Assembly (NCBI RefSeq): GCF_003932895.1
Contig: NZ_RQYW01000018.1
Span: forward strand, 1 to 44,580
Reading direction: 5' to 3'
Length of the DNA stretch: 44,580 nucleotides
Source: Leptotrichia sp. OH3620_COT-345
Lineage (GTDB): Bacteria > Fusobacteriota > Fusobacteriia > Fusobacteriales > Leptotrichiaceae
Both the position numbers and the translations under genes were made by a program. Positions 6,773 through 16,570 of the stretch are shown piece by piece (positions within the stretch are counted from its first letter, which is position 1; the number at the start of each line of letters is the position of its first letter). The notes below the pieces were generated by a model. It searched no databases. It had not been told where the DNA came from and saw only the letters and a list, made by a program, of their open reading frames with translations.

Positions 6773-9598
6773 TTATTTCAAATATTTTTTTAAAAATTTT
6801 CCTGTGTGAGATTTTTTGGATTTTACTATTTGCTCCGGAGTTCCTTTGGCTATAATTTGACCTCCTCTGTATCCCCCTTCAGGGCCCACATCTATTATAT
6901 AATCGGCAAATTTTATTACATCGAGGTTATGTTCTATTACTAATACCGTATTCCCTTTTTCTACCAATCGATCCAATACAATAAGTAATTTCCTTATATC
7001 CTCAAAATGAAGTCCCGTTGTAGGCTCATCAAGAATATAAATAGTATTTCCTCTTGATATTTTTGATAATTCAGTTGCCAATTTTATCCTTTGAGCTTCT
7101 CCTCCTGATAAAGTGGTAGCAGGCTGCCCAAGTTTAATGTAATTCATTCCCACATCTATCAATGTTTGAAGCTTTCTTTCCAGACTTGGAACAGCTTTAA
7201 AAAACTCATAAGCTTCTTCTACTGACATATCGAGGATTTCTGATATACTTTTTCCTTTATAATGCACTTCCAACGTTTCTCTATTGTATCTTTTACCTTT
7301 ACACACTTCACATTCTACATATACGTCAGGGAGAAAATTCATTTCTATTTTATTTATCCCTGCTCCTCCGCATGCTTCACACCTTCCTCCTTTTACATTA
7401 AACGAGAATCTTCCCTTACTGTATCCACGCACTTGTGCATCTTTCGTTTGTGCAAATAAATCCCTTATATCATCAAATATTTTTGTATATGTTGCAGTAT
7501 TTGACCTTGGAGTTCTTCCGATAGGAGATTGATCGATATCTATGACTTTTTCCAGATTTTCCAAACCTTCTATTCCTCCATTTTCAAGAGGATAAAGTTT
7601 CCCTTTATTCAATCTGTTATGAAGCTCAGGAAAAAGTGTCTGATTTATTAATGTAGATTTCCCACTTCCTGATACTCCCGTTACCACAGTAAACACTTCA
7701 AGTGGAATATTAATTGTTACATTTTTTAAATTATTCCCTTTGGCATTTTTCAGCTTTATTTCCTTGGATGCTTTTCTCCGTTTTTCAGGTACTTTTATCC
7801 CTTCTTTTCCATTCAAATATTTCGCCGTAAGTGACTTCTTATTTTTTAGAACTTGATTCGGAGTTCCTGCTGCTACTATTTCTCCTCCGTATATTCCTGC
7901 TCCGGGACCCATATCTATAAGGTAATCCGCTTCTCTCATAGTATCTTCATCATGTTCTACTACAATAAGTGTATTTCCTATATCTTTAAGGTCTTTTAAA
8001 GCATCGAGAAGTTTTTCATTATCCCTCTGATGAAGCCCGATACTTGGCTCATCCAAAACATATATTACTCCTGTTAGACGGCTTCCTATCTGGGTTGCCA
8101 ATCTTATTCTCTGGGATTCTCCTCCTGATAATGTTTTTGTCATTCTTGCCAATGTCAAATAATCAAGTCCGACATTTATCATAAATGAAAGTCTTTCTTT
8201 TATTTCTTTTAATATTTCTGTAGCTATTTGTTTCTGTTTTTCCGTAAGCTGTATATTTTCATAAAATTCAAGAGCTTCCGTCACACTTACTTCAGTCAGG
8301 TCGATTATGTTTTTGTCATTTATCGTAATTGCAAGCACAACATCTTTCAATCTTTTTCCGCTACATTTTTTACATGTTTTTTCAGTCATATATTTTGCTT
8401 CTATTTCTTCTTTTGTAGATTCTGAAGCTGTTTCCCTATAACGTCTTTCAATATTCCTTATAATACCGTCAAACTCTTTTTTACCGTTATAACTGAAACT
8501 GTCTCCTGACCATGAAAATTTAAATTGTTTATCACTTCCGTAAAATATAATATTTCTTTCTTCATCTGTAAGTTCAGATACTTTTTTATCCAGATTTATT
8601 TTATGTGCTTTTGCCATTGCCTCAAAAAGTTCCCAATTCCAACCTTTCTGATTAGAAGAACCGGGAAATAATATCCCCCCCTCTCTAAGAGAAAGATTTT
8701 CATCAACTATAAGTTTATTTTCATCAACTTCAAGGTTAGAACCTAATCCATTACAGGAATCACATGCACCATAAGGAGCATTAAATGAAAAGAGCCTAGG
8801 CACAACATCAGGAAATATTACTTCAGGATGCTCGGAACAGGCAAAATTTTCACTGTATTTACTGTCTTTTCCATTTATATTCGTTATAATTTTTCCGTCT
8901 GAAAGTCCTCCGGCAGTTTCCACAGCTTCGGTCAATCTGCTCAGAAAGTCTCTATCTTCCTTTTTAATTACAAGTCTGTCTACAACTACTTCAATGTTAT
9001 GTCTTTTATTTTTATCCAAATCAATATTGTCATTTAAATCAAGTATGTCTCCATTTACTCTTACTCTCTGAAACCCCTTTTTCTGAAGGTTTAAAAATAA
9101 ATTTTTATGTGTTCCTTTTTTTTCCGTCACAACAGGTGCCATTACTATTAATTTATCTTTCTCTTCAGTAGTGGCAAGTACATTGTCCACAATTTCCTGT
9201 AATGACTGCTTTTCTACTTTCTGACCGCAAACAGGGCAATGTGCTTCACCTATGTGTGCCCACAAAAGTCTCATATAATCATATATTTCTGTCATTGTAC
9301 CTACTGTGGATCTCGGATTTTTAGATACACTTTTCTGTTCTATGGAAATAGCGGGAGAAAGTCCTTCTATACTATCAAGTTCAGGCTTCTGCATCTGCCC
9401 TATAAACTGTCTTGCATAAGCCGACAGACTTTCAACATATCTTCTCTGTCCTTCCGAATATATAGTATCAAAAGCAAGGGAAGATTTACCGCTTCCTGAT
9501 ACCCCTGTTATTACTACAAACTGATTTTTAGGTATTTCAATATCAACATTTTTTAAATTGTGTTCTCTTGCTCCCGTTATTTTAATTTTATCGTTCAT
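6773..9598 (-). CDS. uvrA: Excinuclease ABC subunit A
   Basis: 941 residues, full length. UvrA is the damage-sensing ATPase of nucleotide excision repair; a dimer loads UvrB at lesions. Two ABC ATPase modules are visible: Walker A GVSGSGKSS (about 32-40) and GVSGSGKST (about 640), signatures LSGGESQRIRLA and LSGGEAQRIKLA, and Walker B segments YVLDEPSIGLH and YILDEPTTGLH. Zinc-module cysteines are present: CPVC and the CDSC/CKKC sets in the first half, CEAC and CEVC in the second. Start: ATG at 9598 with AAGGAA about ten bases upstream. No uvrB or uvrC is in the window and no SOS-type operator is obvious upstream. Confident call. Confidence 0.98.
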   Translation of the reverse strand: MNDKIKITGAREHNLKNVDIEIPKNQFVVITGVSGSGKSSLAFDTIYSEGQRRYVESLSAYARQFIGQMQKPELDSIEGLSPAISIEQKSVSKNPRSTVGTMTEIYDYMRLLWAHIGEAHCPVCGQKVEKQSLQEIVDNVLATTEEKDKLIVMAPVVTEKKGTHKNLFLNLQKKGFQRVRVNGDILDLNDNIDLDKNKRHNIEVVVDRLVIKKEDRDFLSRLTEAVETAGGLSDGKIITNINGKDSKYSENFACSEHPEVIFPDVVPRLFSFNAPYGACDSCNGLGSNLEVDENKLIVDENLSLREGGILFPGSSNQKGWNWELFEAMAKAHKINLDKKVSELTDEERNIIFYGSDKQFKFSWSGDSFSYNGKKEFDGIIRNIERRYRETASESTKEEIEAKYMTEKTCKKCSGKRLKDVVLAITINDKNIIDLTEVSVTEALEFYENIQLTEKQKQIATEILKEIKERLSFMINVGLDYLTLARMTKTLSGGESQRIRLATQIGSRLTGVIYVLDEPSIGLHQRDNEKLLDALKDLKDIGNTLIVVEHDEDTMREADYLIDMGPGAGIYGGEIVAAGTPNQVLKNKKSLTAKYLNGKEGIKVPEKRRKASKEIKLKNAKGNNLKNVTINIPLEVFTVVTGVSGSGKSTLINQTLFPELHNRLNKGKLYPLENGGIEGLENLEKVIDIDQSPIGRTPRSNTATYTKIFDDIRDLFAQTKDAQVRGYSKGRFSFNVKGGRCEACGGAGINKIEMNFLPDVYVECEVCKGKRYNRETLEVHYKGKSISEILDMSVEEAYEFFKAVPSLERKLQTLIDVGMNYIKLGQPATTLSGGEAQRIKLATELSKISRGNTIYILDEPTTGLHFEDIRKLLIVLDRLVEKGNTVLVIEHNLDVIKFADYIIDVGPEGGYRGGQIIAKGTPEQIVKSKKSHTGKFLKKYLK

Positions 9599-9749
9599 AT
9601 GATTTTATTTCCTTTTTATAATTTATTTATTCAATACGGATATTATTAATTTATTTTATTTATCTTTCGGTAACTTGTTTATTTTTTCAAAAAATATAGA
9701 TTTTCATTATTTTTCCTCATTTTTATTCTTTCATATATCAGACACATTC

Positions 9750-10163
9750 CTATTTCCCTTTATCTTGAAATTCAGGTTTTACAGCATTTTTATAAGGATC
9801 ATAATTATTCAGTTTGCACATAAATTCCTTTAAAAAAGAAATTTTATTTTCGCTATTCCACTGAATTAAAGACATTCCTGAAAATTCTTCACATTTTCCG
9901 TCATTTTTCATTATACATTTAAAATACCATTCTATGACAGTTTGACTTCCTTTATGGAAAAACTGTTTTATTTCCCATTTAAGCACATCTGCACGTGTAT
10001 TCCATTCATAAAACCAAAGTTTTATTTTTTCTTTTCCTTTATATTCAGGTCCCCAGCTTTCAGTATAAATAACATCATCTGAAAAAATTTTATCTATTCC
10101 TGTATCTTTCTTATGAAGCCACATATCAAACCACAGTTTTATAATTCTTTCTTTTTCTTCCAT
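9750..10163 (-). CDS. SnoaL-like / NTF2-fold protein
   Basis: 137 residues. The pattern fits the SnoaL-like group of the NTF2 fold, cone-shaped single-domain proteins that may be small enzymes or ligand binders. An N-terminal helix carries IIKLWFDMW. Then come FSDDVIYTESWGPEYKGKEK, the strand-forming WEIKQFFHKGSQTVIEWYF and the closing FSGMSLIQWNSENKISFLKE. The specific substrate is unknown. It has no signal peptide, so it is cytosolic. Start: ATG with a weak AAGTGA upstream. It lies alone between the mlaA 3' region and uvrA, with no functional partner evident. Confidence 0.75.
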   Translation of the reverse strand: MEEKERIIKLWFDMWLHKKDTGIDKIFSDDVIYTESWGPEYKGKEKIKLWFYEWNTRADVLKWEIKQFFHKGSQTVIEWYFKCIMKNDGKCEEFSGMSLIQWNSENKISFLKEFMCKLNNYDPYKNAVKPEFQDKGK

Positions 10164-10679
10164 AATTTCACTTCATTTATACTAATAATGACTCCTTTTT
10201 CATAATATTGAATATATGTCTAAATATTAACAGTGCAATAACTAAGGTTTCAAAATTATATATAGAAATATTTCCTTTGTCTGAACACTCACTTATTATA
10301 TTACTGATAAAATATATTGCATAAATTATAACATCCTTTATTTTCAATTTATAATTTGTAATATTTATATATAAATACTACAAATTAAAAAAACTAAAAA
10401 ATAACTAATCCCGTCAGTGTTTCTTTTCCGATAATATTCAGAGAAATTAAAAATATTCAGTTTCTCCTGGATTTTTATAACTTTCTGGCTATTCTATTTT
10501 CTCTACTTTTTTGATTTTCTTTTATTATAATTATTTTAAAATCTTTATTAGCTAAAGTAATATTCCATTAAAATCTATTTTTTAATTTCATATTTTTCAG
10601 ATTTCAGTTTATTTTCGGCAATATTTTAATATAAATTTATTTTCTAATCTAGTTTTTTAAAACAAAAATAAATAAGAAG
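10164..10679. other. 516-bp intergenic region, mostly featureless
   Basis: Very AT-rich; I see no supported gene. It contains the hairpin at 10352-10387 and a weaker one (GAGAAA at 10440-10445 with TTTCTC near 10460). A segment near 10618 (cggcaatattttaatataaa) vaguely resembles the dispersed-repeat core but is too weak to count. Confidence 0.5.
10352..10387 (-). terminator. Long hairpin downstream of mlaA
   Basis: AATTTGTA (10353-10360) pairs with TACAAATT (10379-10386), and an inner TATTTA/TAAATA stem closes on a TATA loop. The single A-C mismatch on the plus strand becomes a G-U pair in minus-strand RNA. No good U-run follows, so terminator function is only possible. Confidence 0.4.
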
Positions 10680-11678
10680 TTATTTTACTACCTGCAATTT
10701 TCTGTAATTATAAAATACTGCTTTCACTAAATCATATTCAAAAGGAGAATTTAAATCCCCATATCTGAAATCTACCAAAGATCGTGCATTAAGTCCTGTT
10801 ACTACAGGTCTTGTAAATCCATATACATTTTTATCAAATACACCTGTATCAAAAAACAGTTCTTTTTCAGCAGCTTTTCTTGCAGCTCCTTCCATTAAAG
10901 TATCAGGTACACTTCCTACAACATCTCTGACTGTACTTGGACCAATTACAGGCAATACAACATAAGACCCTGTCGGAACCCCGTAATATCCTAATGTATC
11001 TCCCATCGTTTCCCAATCTTTTTTTATACCTATTTTTGAAGCAACATCGGCTGTTCCCAATATCCCTACTGTAGAATTTACTACAAATCTTCCAAGTGCG
11101 TTAAATGCTTTTTTCGGTCTCAACTGTAGCAGTGAATTTACAACTGTAGGAATTTCCTTAAAATTATTATAAAAATTTGCTATCCCTTTTCTAACCGGTT
11201 TCGGAATTACCGCCTGATATACCCTCGAAACGGGATATGCCACTTTTTTATCAAACTGTGTATTAAAAGCATACATTCTTCTATTAAAAGGTTCAAAAGA
11301 ATCGTTTATTGTCATTAAATCAAACACTTTATCAGAAATAATATATTCTTCATTAAGCATATCTATATTACTGGCAATAATTCCGTATTCATCTTTATCA
11401 ATAAGTATATAACTGTTATGCTCTTTATCTTTATTCTTTTTATTGTATTTTATATTATTCTTTTTCACCTTATCTATACTTTTTCCCGGCTTCTCAATAA
11501 TATTTCCGTCTGTAAACTTAACAAATGTATCATCACTTAATTCATTTTCAATCATCTGCATTAATGCATTATTTTTTTCAGTATAAGGAATGAGAGCTTC
11601 AGGTTTTGCGGCTTCACAAATTCCCGCTGCTGTAATCAAAAGAGCTAACATAAATAACTTGTTCTTTTTATTTTTCAT
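10680..11678 (-). CDS. mlaA: MlaA (VacJ)-family outer-membrane lipid-asymmetry protein
   Basis: 332 residues. MlaA forms a doughnut-like channel in the outer membrane that removes misplaced phospholipids from the outer leaflet and passes them to the Mla pathway. The family region spans about 118-325: FEPFNRRMYAFNTQFDK, PKPVRKGIANFYNNFKEIPT, NSLLQLRPKKAFNALGRF, NSTVGILGTADVASKIG, ETMGDTLGYYGVPTGSYVVL and PVIGPSTVRDVVG. The N-terminus is a signal peptide ending AGICEAA; the Cys context is not a convincing lipobox, so it may be cleaved by signal peptidase I. There is a ~90-residue Lys/Asn/Asp-rich insert before the domain that typical MlaA lacks. The ATG is 2 nt after the stop of the hydrolase gene and its GGAGG lies inside that gene's last codons, implying translational coupling. 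No mlaBCDEF genes are in the window. Confidence 0.93.
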   Translation of the reverse strand: MKNKKNKLFMLALLITAAGICEAAKPEALIPYTEKNNALMQMIENELSDDTFVKFTDGNIIEKPGKSIDKVKKNNIKYNKKNKDKEHNSYILIDKDEYGIIASNIDMLNEEYIISDKVFDLMTINDSFEPFNRRMYAFNTQFDKKVAYPVSRVYQAVIPKPVRKGIANFYNNFKEIPTVVNSLLQLRPKKAFNALGRFVVNSTVGILGTADVASKIGIKKDWETMGDTLGYYGVPTGSYVVLPVIGPSTVRDVVGSVPDTLMEGAARKAAEKELFFDTGVFDKNVYGFTRPVVTGLNARSLVDFRYGDLNSPFEYDLVKAVFYNYRKLQVVK

Positions 11679-11680
11679 AT

Positions 11681-12979
11681 TTAATTTTCCTCCAATTTAT
11701 CTACCATTAATTTAGCAACATCTCTATGCCACAATACTCCTGTATGTCCTCCGTGAGGTATTATCACTTTGTTTTTAAAATGTTTATCAATGTATCCCAA
11801 TTCTCCTTCATTCATCAGTATATCATCTTTTGATGTTATAAATATTATTTTTTCACTATTATTCACTATAAAATCATGGCTGTTATCCAAACTGAAGTCT
11901 TTTACAAACTGCTCCATTGTCAAATCAGGATATTTGTATTTTTTCAAATATGGATATAAAATTTCTCTGGAATACTCATCAAAAGATACTGATAATCCTT
12001 CATGAAATTCCTTTGTTACTGAATCAAATCTTTTATATGTTTTTTTATCTGACAGTCTTCCCGTTGATTTATTTCCACTGAATACTTCTCCTGCAAATGT
12101 CATATTTGCTGAATAAAATCTGAACAGAAGCCCTGTCAACGCTTCAAAATCGCTATCGGTAAGTTTCAGTTTTCCCAAACTTGCAGTCAGATTTGTAAAA
12201 TCAACATCTTTCAGTTCTACTGTCTTATCGTATATTATTCTACTGAATATTCTATCAAAAAACTTTTCCAATCCCTTAGCATCATATATACCGTTTTTGA
12301 TTAAATAACTATCCAACTGTTTCGTTGCGGTAAGAATACTCACCGGGGTGTTAAGCAAAAGAGATTTATTTATTTTTATTTTACCTTTTTCTACATCTAA
12401 CTCCTGAATTAACAGTGACTGAAACCCACCCAAACTATAGCCTCCGATATTTATTTTACTTATTTTCATTCCTGATTTTTTTTCTTCTGCTATGGCTTTT
12501 ACCATCAATTCATACAAATGAGGAACTTCATCTTTTACATAGCCTGCATAGTTATTTTTACTTTGACTTACTATATAAGGCATTGTACTTGTAGAGCTGA
12601 ATGCTATGACATTATACCCTCTTTCATAAAAAACGTTAGCTATATACATGGACAATCCACTGTTATACAATGATCCTGTTCCTGAAATGAGGAGCATTAA
12701 AGGAGCCTCTTTCTTCTGTTTCCATATACCGTATTCATAATCGCCCCATTGTCTCAATATAGAAGGAATTCTCTTATTTGACTTAAATTTTTTAACTTGA
12801 GGACCTTTCGGATTCTTAAGTTTATGCCATTGCTCACTCGGTGTACCTAAAACTGTAGACATTATTGCATTGCCTTTATAAGGATAATCTTCAGCAATTT
12901 TAGATACATCAGTTTCATCAGCCTTTCCCATAACTGAAAAAATGGCAACTGTTACAATTAATAATATTTTTCTTAACAT
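11681..12979 (-). CDS. Exported alpha/beta-hydrolase
   Basis: 432 residues. A signal peptide (MLRKILLIVTVAIFSVMGKA) sends it to the periplasm. The nucleophile elbow is GYSLGG with S182. A likely oxyanion region is LMLLISGTGS at about 95-104, a plausible acid lies in ITSKDDIL, and the catalytic His is probably in HGGHTGVLWH near the end. Together these are the catalytic triad of the alpha/beta-hydrolase fold; the substrate cannot be read. It lies between smc and mlaA, 26 bp after smc and coupled to mlaA, with a clean AAGGAG before its ATG. A lipid- or acyl-ester substrate linked to MlaA-mediated phospholipid traffic is an attractive inference only. Confidence 0.85.
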   Translation of the reverse strand: MLRKILLIVTVAIFSVMGKADETDVSKIAEDYPYKGNAIMSTVLGTPSEQWHKLKNPKGPQVKKFKSNKRIPSILRQWGDYEYGIWKQKKEAPLMLLISGTGSLYNSGLSMYIANVFYERGYNVIAFSSTSTMPYIVSQSKNNYAGYVKDEVPHLYELMVKAIAEEKKSGMKISKINIGGYSLGGFQSLLIQELDVEKGKIKINKSLLLNTPVSILTATKQLDSYLIKNGIYDAKGLEKFFDRIFSRIIYDKTVELKDVDFTNLTASLGKLKLTDSDFEALTGLLFRFYSANMTFAGEVFSGNKSTGRLSDKKTYKRFDSVTKEFHEGLSVSFDEYSREILYPYLKKYKYPDLTMEQFVKDFSLDNSHDFIVNNSEKIIFITSKDDILMNEGELGYIDKHFKNKVIIPHGGHTGVLWHRDVAKLMVDKLEEN

Positions 12980-13005
12980 TTTTTCTCCTTTCGATTTTTA
13001 CATAC

Positions 13006-16000
13006 TTATACATCTACTGAAATTATTCTTGATTCTCCTATTTCCTTATTCATTGTAACTCCGTATAATCTGTGAGAACCTTTCATAGTTTCCTTATTAT
13101 GGGTTATAAGTATAAATTGAGATTTTTCTATAAATTTGTTTAAAAGTTTTACAATTTTTTTCGTATTTTCTTCATCCAATGCAGCTTCTATTTCATCAAA
13201 AAATGTGAACGGACTCGGTTTAAACATAAATATCGCCATTATAAAAGATACCGCCAACATCGACTTTTCTCCTCCCGACAATAAGAGGAGAGTCTGCTCG
13301 GGTTTGTTTTTATACTTTACACTTAATTCCAATCCTGTTTCGAGCATATTTTCATCATTCAGCAACCTTATAGCCCCTTTAGCTCCATTTAATATTGTCT
13401 TACACATATATTCAAAATTTTTATTAATTTCTTGAAATGCTGTAGAAAATTTTTCAATTATTTCATTTTCAATATCTTTTATTAATGTAAGAAGAGATTC
13501 TCTGCTTTCGATCAAATCCCTTTTCTGATCCGACAATTCATTATATCTCTTACTTTCCCTTTCATATTCGTCAATTGCTCCGAGATTTACACTTCCTATT
13601 TCCATTCTGCTTTTTTCATTCATGGAAAGTTTTCTTTTTATTGCCTGCATTTCAACTTCATTTTCAATTTTTTTATATTCAACATTCTGGAAAATATGAG
13701 GATTTTCAATATTTTCAAATTCAGTATTTAAATATTCCAGATCCTTTTCCGTTTTTGTGAAATTTTCCGATAATTTTTCATATTCACTTTTTTTAGCGAT
13801 CATTTTTACTTCAATATCTTTAATTTCTTTTATGAAATTTCTTTCTATCGTTTCATATTCTTTGATGTTTTTTTCAAAATCTCTTATTCTTTCATTCAGT
13901 TTTTCATTTTCATCATTTTTTTTTCTGATTTCTTCTTCTCTTTCGGCAATTTTCTTTTCAAAATCTATTTTCAGAATTTCCCTTTTTGTCTCAAATTCAC
14001 TTAAATCTGTCTGTTCATTTATAAGTTTAGTGTAATCTTTCTCTATTTCCTTATATCTTAACTTGTTATTATCCGTACGAACTTTAAGTATTTCATATTC
14101 TTTATCCAGTTCACTTAGCTCTTTCATATATATTGTCAGATTTTCAGATTTTTCAAGTTTATTATTTAATCCTTCTATTTTTAAATTATTTTCTGTAATC
14201 TCTTGCCGGATTTTTTCCATAATGTTTTCATTTTCAATTATTTTTTTATTCTTCAATTTTATAAAATCTTCATTTTCAGTTATTTCATAAGTAAGTGTGT
14301 CTATTTCTCTTTTTTTCCTGTTAAAATTTGATGTAAAACTGTCATACTCTTCAAAAAATTCTTTATATTCATTATCAAAAAGCCTGTATTCGGCTTCTTT
14401 TTCCTTTCTCTTTGCTTCTCCCTGTTTCAGCCTTTCATCTGTCTTTGCCGCTTCATTTTCTATCCTTTGCTGCTCTTTTCTGATAATCTCCATACTTTCA
14501 GTAATTAAATTCAGTTCTTTTTTTCTTTCCAACAGTTCGTCTTTTCCTTTTACGGAATGTCCTCCTGTCATTCTTCCTCTCGAAGTTATTATATCTCCTT
14601 CAAGAGTTACAATTCTATCATTGTATCCTTCACGCAAAAGTTTTGTTCCTGTTTCAAGATTTTTTACAACCAATGAATTTCCATAAACAAAATGTATTAT
14701 TTTTTCTATACTTTTATCATATGTTACAATATTTCTCGCAAAATCTATAACTCCCTCTTTTTTAGGAAGATTATCATTCACTTTAAAAGTTTTTATTCCT
14801 TCTACAGGTAAAAAAGATGCTCTTCCTATTTTTCTGATTTTCAGCTCTTCAATACATTTTTTACCAATTTCAATATTTGTAACTACTATATCCTGAAAAT
14901 ATCCTCCTGACAGCGTCTGAATCGCATCTTCATATCCTGACGGAATATTTATCAGATTTACAAAGGCCCCTATTACTCCGTCTATTTTTTTATTTAATAT
15001 ATATTTTGTACTTTTGACAAATGTCTCATTTTTTTCAATTATATTAATATTTGCTCGTTTTTTTGCATTTAGATTTTCATATTTATAGCTCAGTTCATTT
15101 TTTTCTTTATTCAATCCGTTATATTTTTTATGTAAAACTTCAATTACAGTATTTATATCCCGTATTTCATTTTCTACTGCATTTCTTTTATTTTCTTTTT
15201 CAATTTTCTTTTTTTCAAACTCACCTTTTTTTTCATTGATAGTATTAAATTCAGTTTCAACTTTATTTTTTTCATCTTCCAGACGTTTATTAGTATTTTC
15301 AGCAGTAAATATTCTTTTTTTTAAGTCTTCATTTTCTCCGGCTGCTTTTATTCTGTCTACTTCCAAATCTCTGTTTTTTTGAGTTTTTTCCTTTAATTCG
15401 ATTAAAATGGAATCTGTTTTATTTTTAAGCTGTGTCACTTTTTCATCAGCTTCATTTTTTTCTTTTTCCTTTTTCAAAAGAGCATCTGTTATTTTATCCA
15501 TTTCTTTCTTAGATTCATTTAATATTTCAATTTTTTCTACAATATCCTTTTCTATAACATCTTTTCTTTTCCGCTTTTCATTAGCTTCGGTTTCCAAGTT
15601 GGAATATTTATTTTTCAATTCTGCATACTCATTTTTAATATTTTCTATTTCCTTGTAAATATCAAAATTTTTATTTTTCTCATCTTCAAGTTTTTCATAA
15701 AATTTTTCTCGTTGTTCATTTATATCTTGAAGTTCTTTCTGTTTTACATTAAATTTTTTCTGAACTTCCTCTATAATATTTTTTAACTCTTCTCTTTCCA
15801 ATGAATATTTTTCCATTGCATTTTTTTTCTCATTTATATTGTATTCCAAAATCATGAGTTTATGAAGTTCAATTTTTTCAGTATACGTCTTGAAAAGTCT
15901 GGCTTTCATTCCTTCATCTTTCAGATACTTTACTCTTGTTTCCAAATCTTTTTCTACATAAGTTATTTTTTCTATTTCATTTTTTACTTCTTTCAGTTTT

Positions 16001-16536
16001 TTTTCGGAATCCTCTTTTTCAATTTTTGCCCTTTTAACTCCTGCCGCTTCTTCTATAATTTCTTTCAGTTCCTTAGGATTGGAACTTATTATCCTTTCCA
16101 CACGCCCCTGTCCGATTATGGAATATGCCTGCTTTCCGATTCCTGTATCCATAAAAAGATTATTTATATCTTTCAACCTTGCTTTTCTATTATTTATGAA
16201 ATATTCGTTTTCTCCGTTTTTATATATTCTTCTCGTAATTTTTACTTCCGAAAAATCAATATCCAGATATTTATCCTCATTTTCAATAATAAGACTTACT
16301 TCAGCCATGGATTTTGCCTTTTTATTCTTGCCTCCGGAGAAAATAACATCAGAACTTTCCTTTGCTCTTATGTTTTTATAGCTCTGTTCTCCCAACACCC
16401 ATAAAATAGCGTCTAAAATATTACTTTTTCCGCTTCCGTTAGGTCCGACTATAGATGTTATCCCTCTATTAAATTCTACAACAGTCTTATCTGCAAATGA
16501 TTTAAACCCTGAAAGCTCTAACGCCTTTAAATGCAT
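13006..16536 (-). CDS. smc: Chromosome segregation protein SMC
   Basis: 1176 residues, standard bacterial SMC length. SMC dimers with ScpA and ScpB form the condensin ring that organises and segregates the nucleoid. The N-terminal head has Walker A GPNGSGKSN (31-39) and the ELKEIIEEAAGV region. Two very long Lys/Glu-rich coiled-coil arms flank the hinge at about 505-640 (GVIGAFVNLINIPSGYEDAI, TLSGGYFQDIVV, GDIITSRGRMTGG). The C-terminal head has signature LLSGGEKSMLAVSF and Walker B FTFFDEIEAALDEENT. Start: ATG with GGAGG four bases upstream. It is the first gene of an operon with the hydrolase and mlaA; a -10 box lies in the inverted repeat upstream. Confident. Confidence 0.98.
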   Translation of the reverse strand: MHLKALELSGFKSFADKTVVEFNRGITSIVGPNGSGKSNILDAILWVLGEQSYKNIRAKESSDVIFSGGKNKKAKSMAEVSLIIENEDKYLDIDFSEVKITRRIYKNGENEYFINNRKARLKDINNLFMDTGIGKQAYSIIGQGRVERIISSNPKELKEIIEEAAGVKRAKIEKEDSEKKLKEVKNEIEKITYVEKDLETRVKYLKDEGMKARLFKTYTEKIELHKLMILEYNINEKKNAMEKYSLEREELKNIIEEVQKKFNVKQKELQDINEQREKFYEKLEDEKNKNFDIYKEIENIKNEYAELKNKYSNLETEANEKRKRKDVIEKDIVEKIEILNESKKEMDKITDALLKKEKEKNEADEKVTQLKNKTDSILIELKEKTQKNRDLEVDRIKAAGENEDLKKRIFTAENTNKRLEDEKNKVETEFNTINEKKGEFEKKKIEKENKRNAVENEIRDINTVIEVLHKKYNGLNKEKNELSYKYENLNAKKRANINIIEKNETFVKSTKYILNKKIDGVIGAFVNLINIPSGYEDAIQTLSGGYFQDIVVTNIEIGKKCIEELKIRKIGRASFLPVEGIKTFKVNDNLPKKEGVIDFARNIVTYDKSIEKIIHFVYGNSLVVKNLETGTKLLREGYNDRIVTLEGDIITSRGRMTGGHSVKGKDELLERKKELNLITESMEIIRKEQQRIENEAAKTDERLKQGEAKRKEKEAEYRLFDNEYKEFFEEYDSFTSNFNRKKREIDTLTYEITENEDFIKLKNKKIIENENIMEKIRQEITENNLKIEGLNNKLEKSENLTIYMKELSELDKEYEILKVRTDNNKLRYKEIEKDYTKLINEQTDLSEFETKREILKIDFEKKIAEREEEIRKKNDENEKLNERIRDFEKNIKEYETIERNFIKEIKDIEVKMIAKKSEYEKLSENFTKTEKDLEYLNTEFENIENPHIFQNVEYKKIENEVEMQAIKRKLSMNEKSRMEIGSVNLGAIDEYERESKRYNELSDQKRDLIESRESLLTLIKDIENEIIEKFSTAFQEINKNFEYMCKTILNGAKGAIRLLNDENMLETGLELSVKYKNKPEQTLLLLSGGEKSMLAVSFIMAIFMFKPSPFTFFDEIEAALDEENTKKIVKLLNKFIEKSQFILITHNKETMKGSHRLYGVTMNKEIGESRIISVDV

Positions 16537-16570
16537 TTTTCCTCCAATTTTATTTCTTTTGTTCCTATAT

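Noticed and set aside
11600-11640. MlaA lipobox at AGIC
   Set aside because: Ile at -1 does not fit a lipobox; AEAA-like signal peptidase I cleavage is more likely.
15862-16404. 180-codon plus-strand open frame inside smc
   Set aside because: Phe/Ser/Tyr-rich reverse reading of Lys/Glu-rich coiled-coil codons; no start signals.
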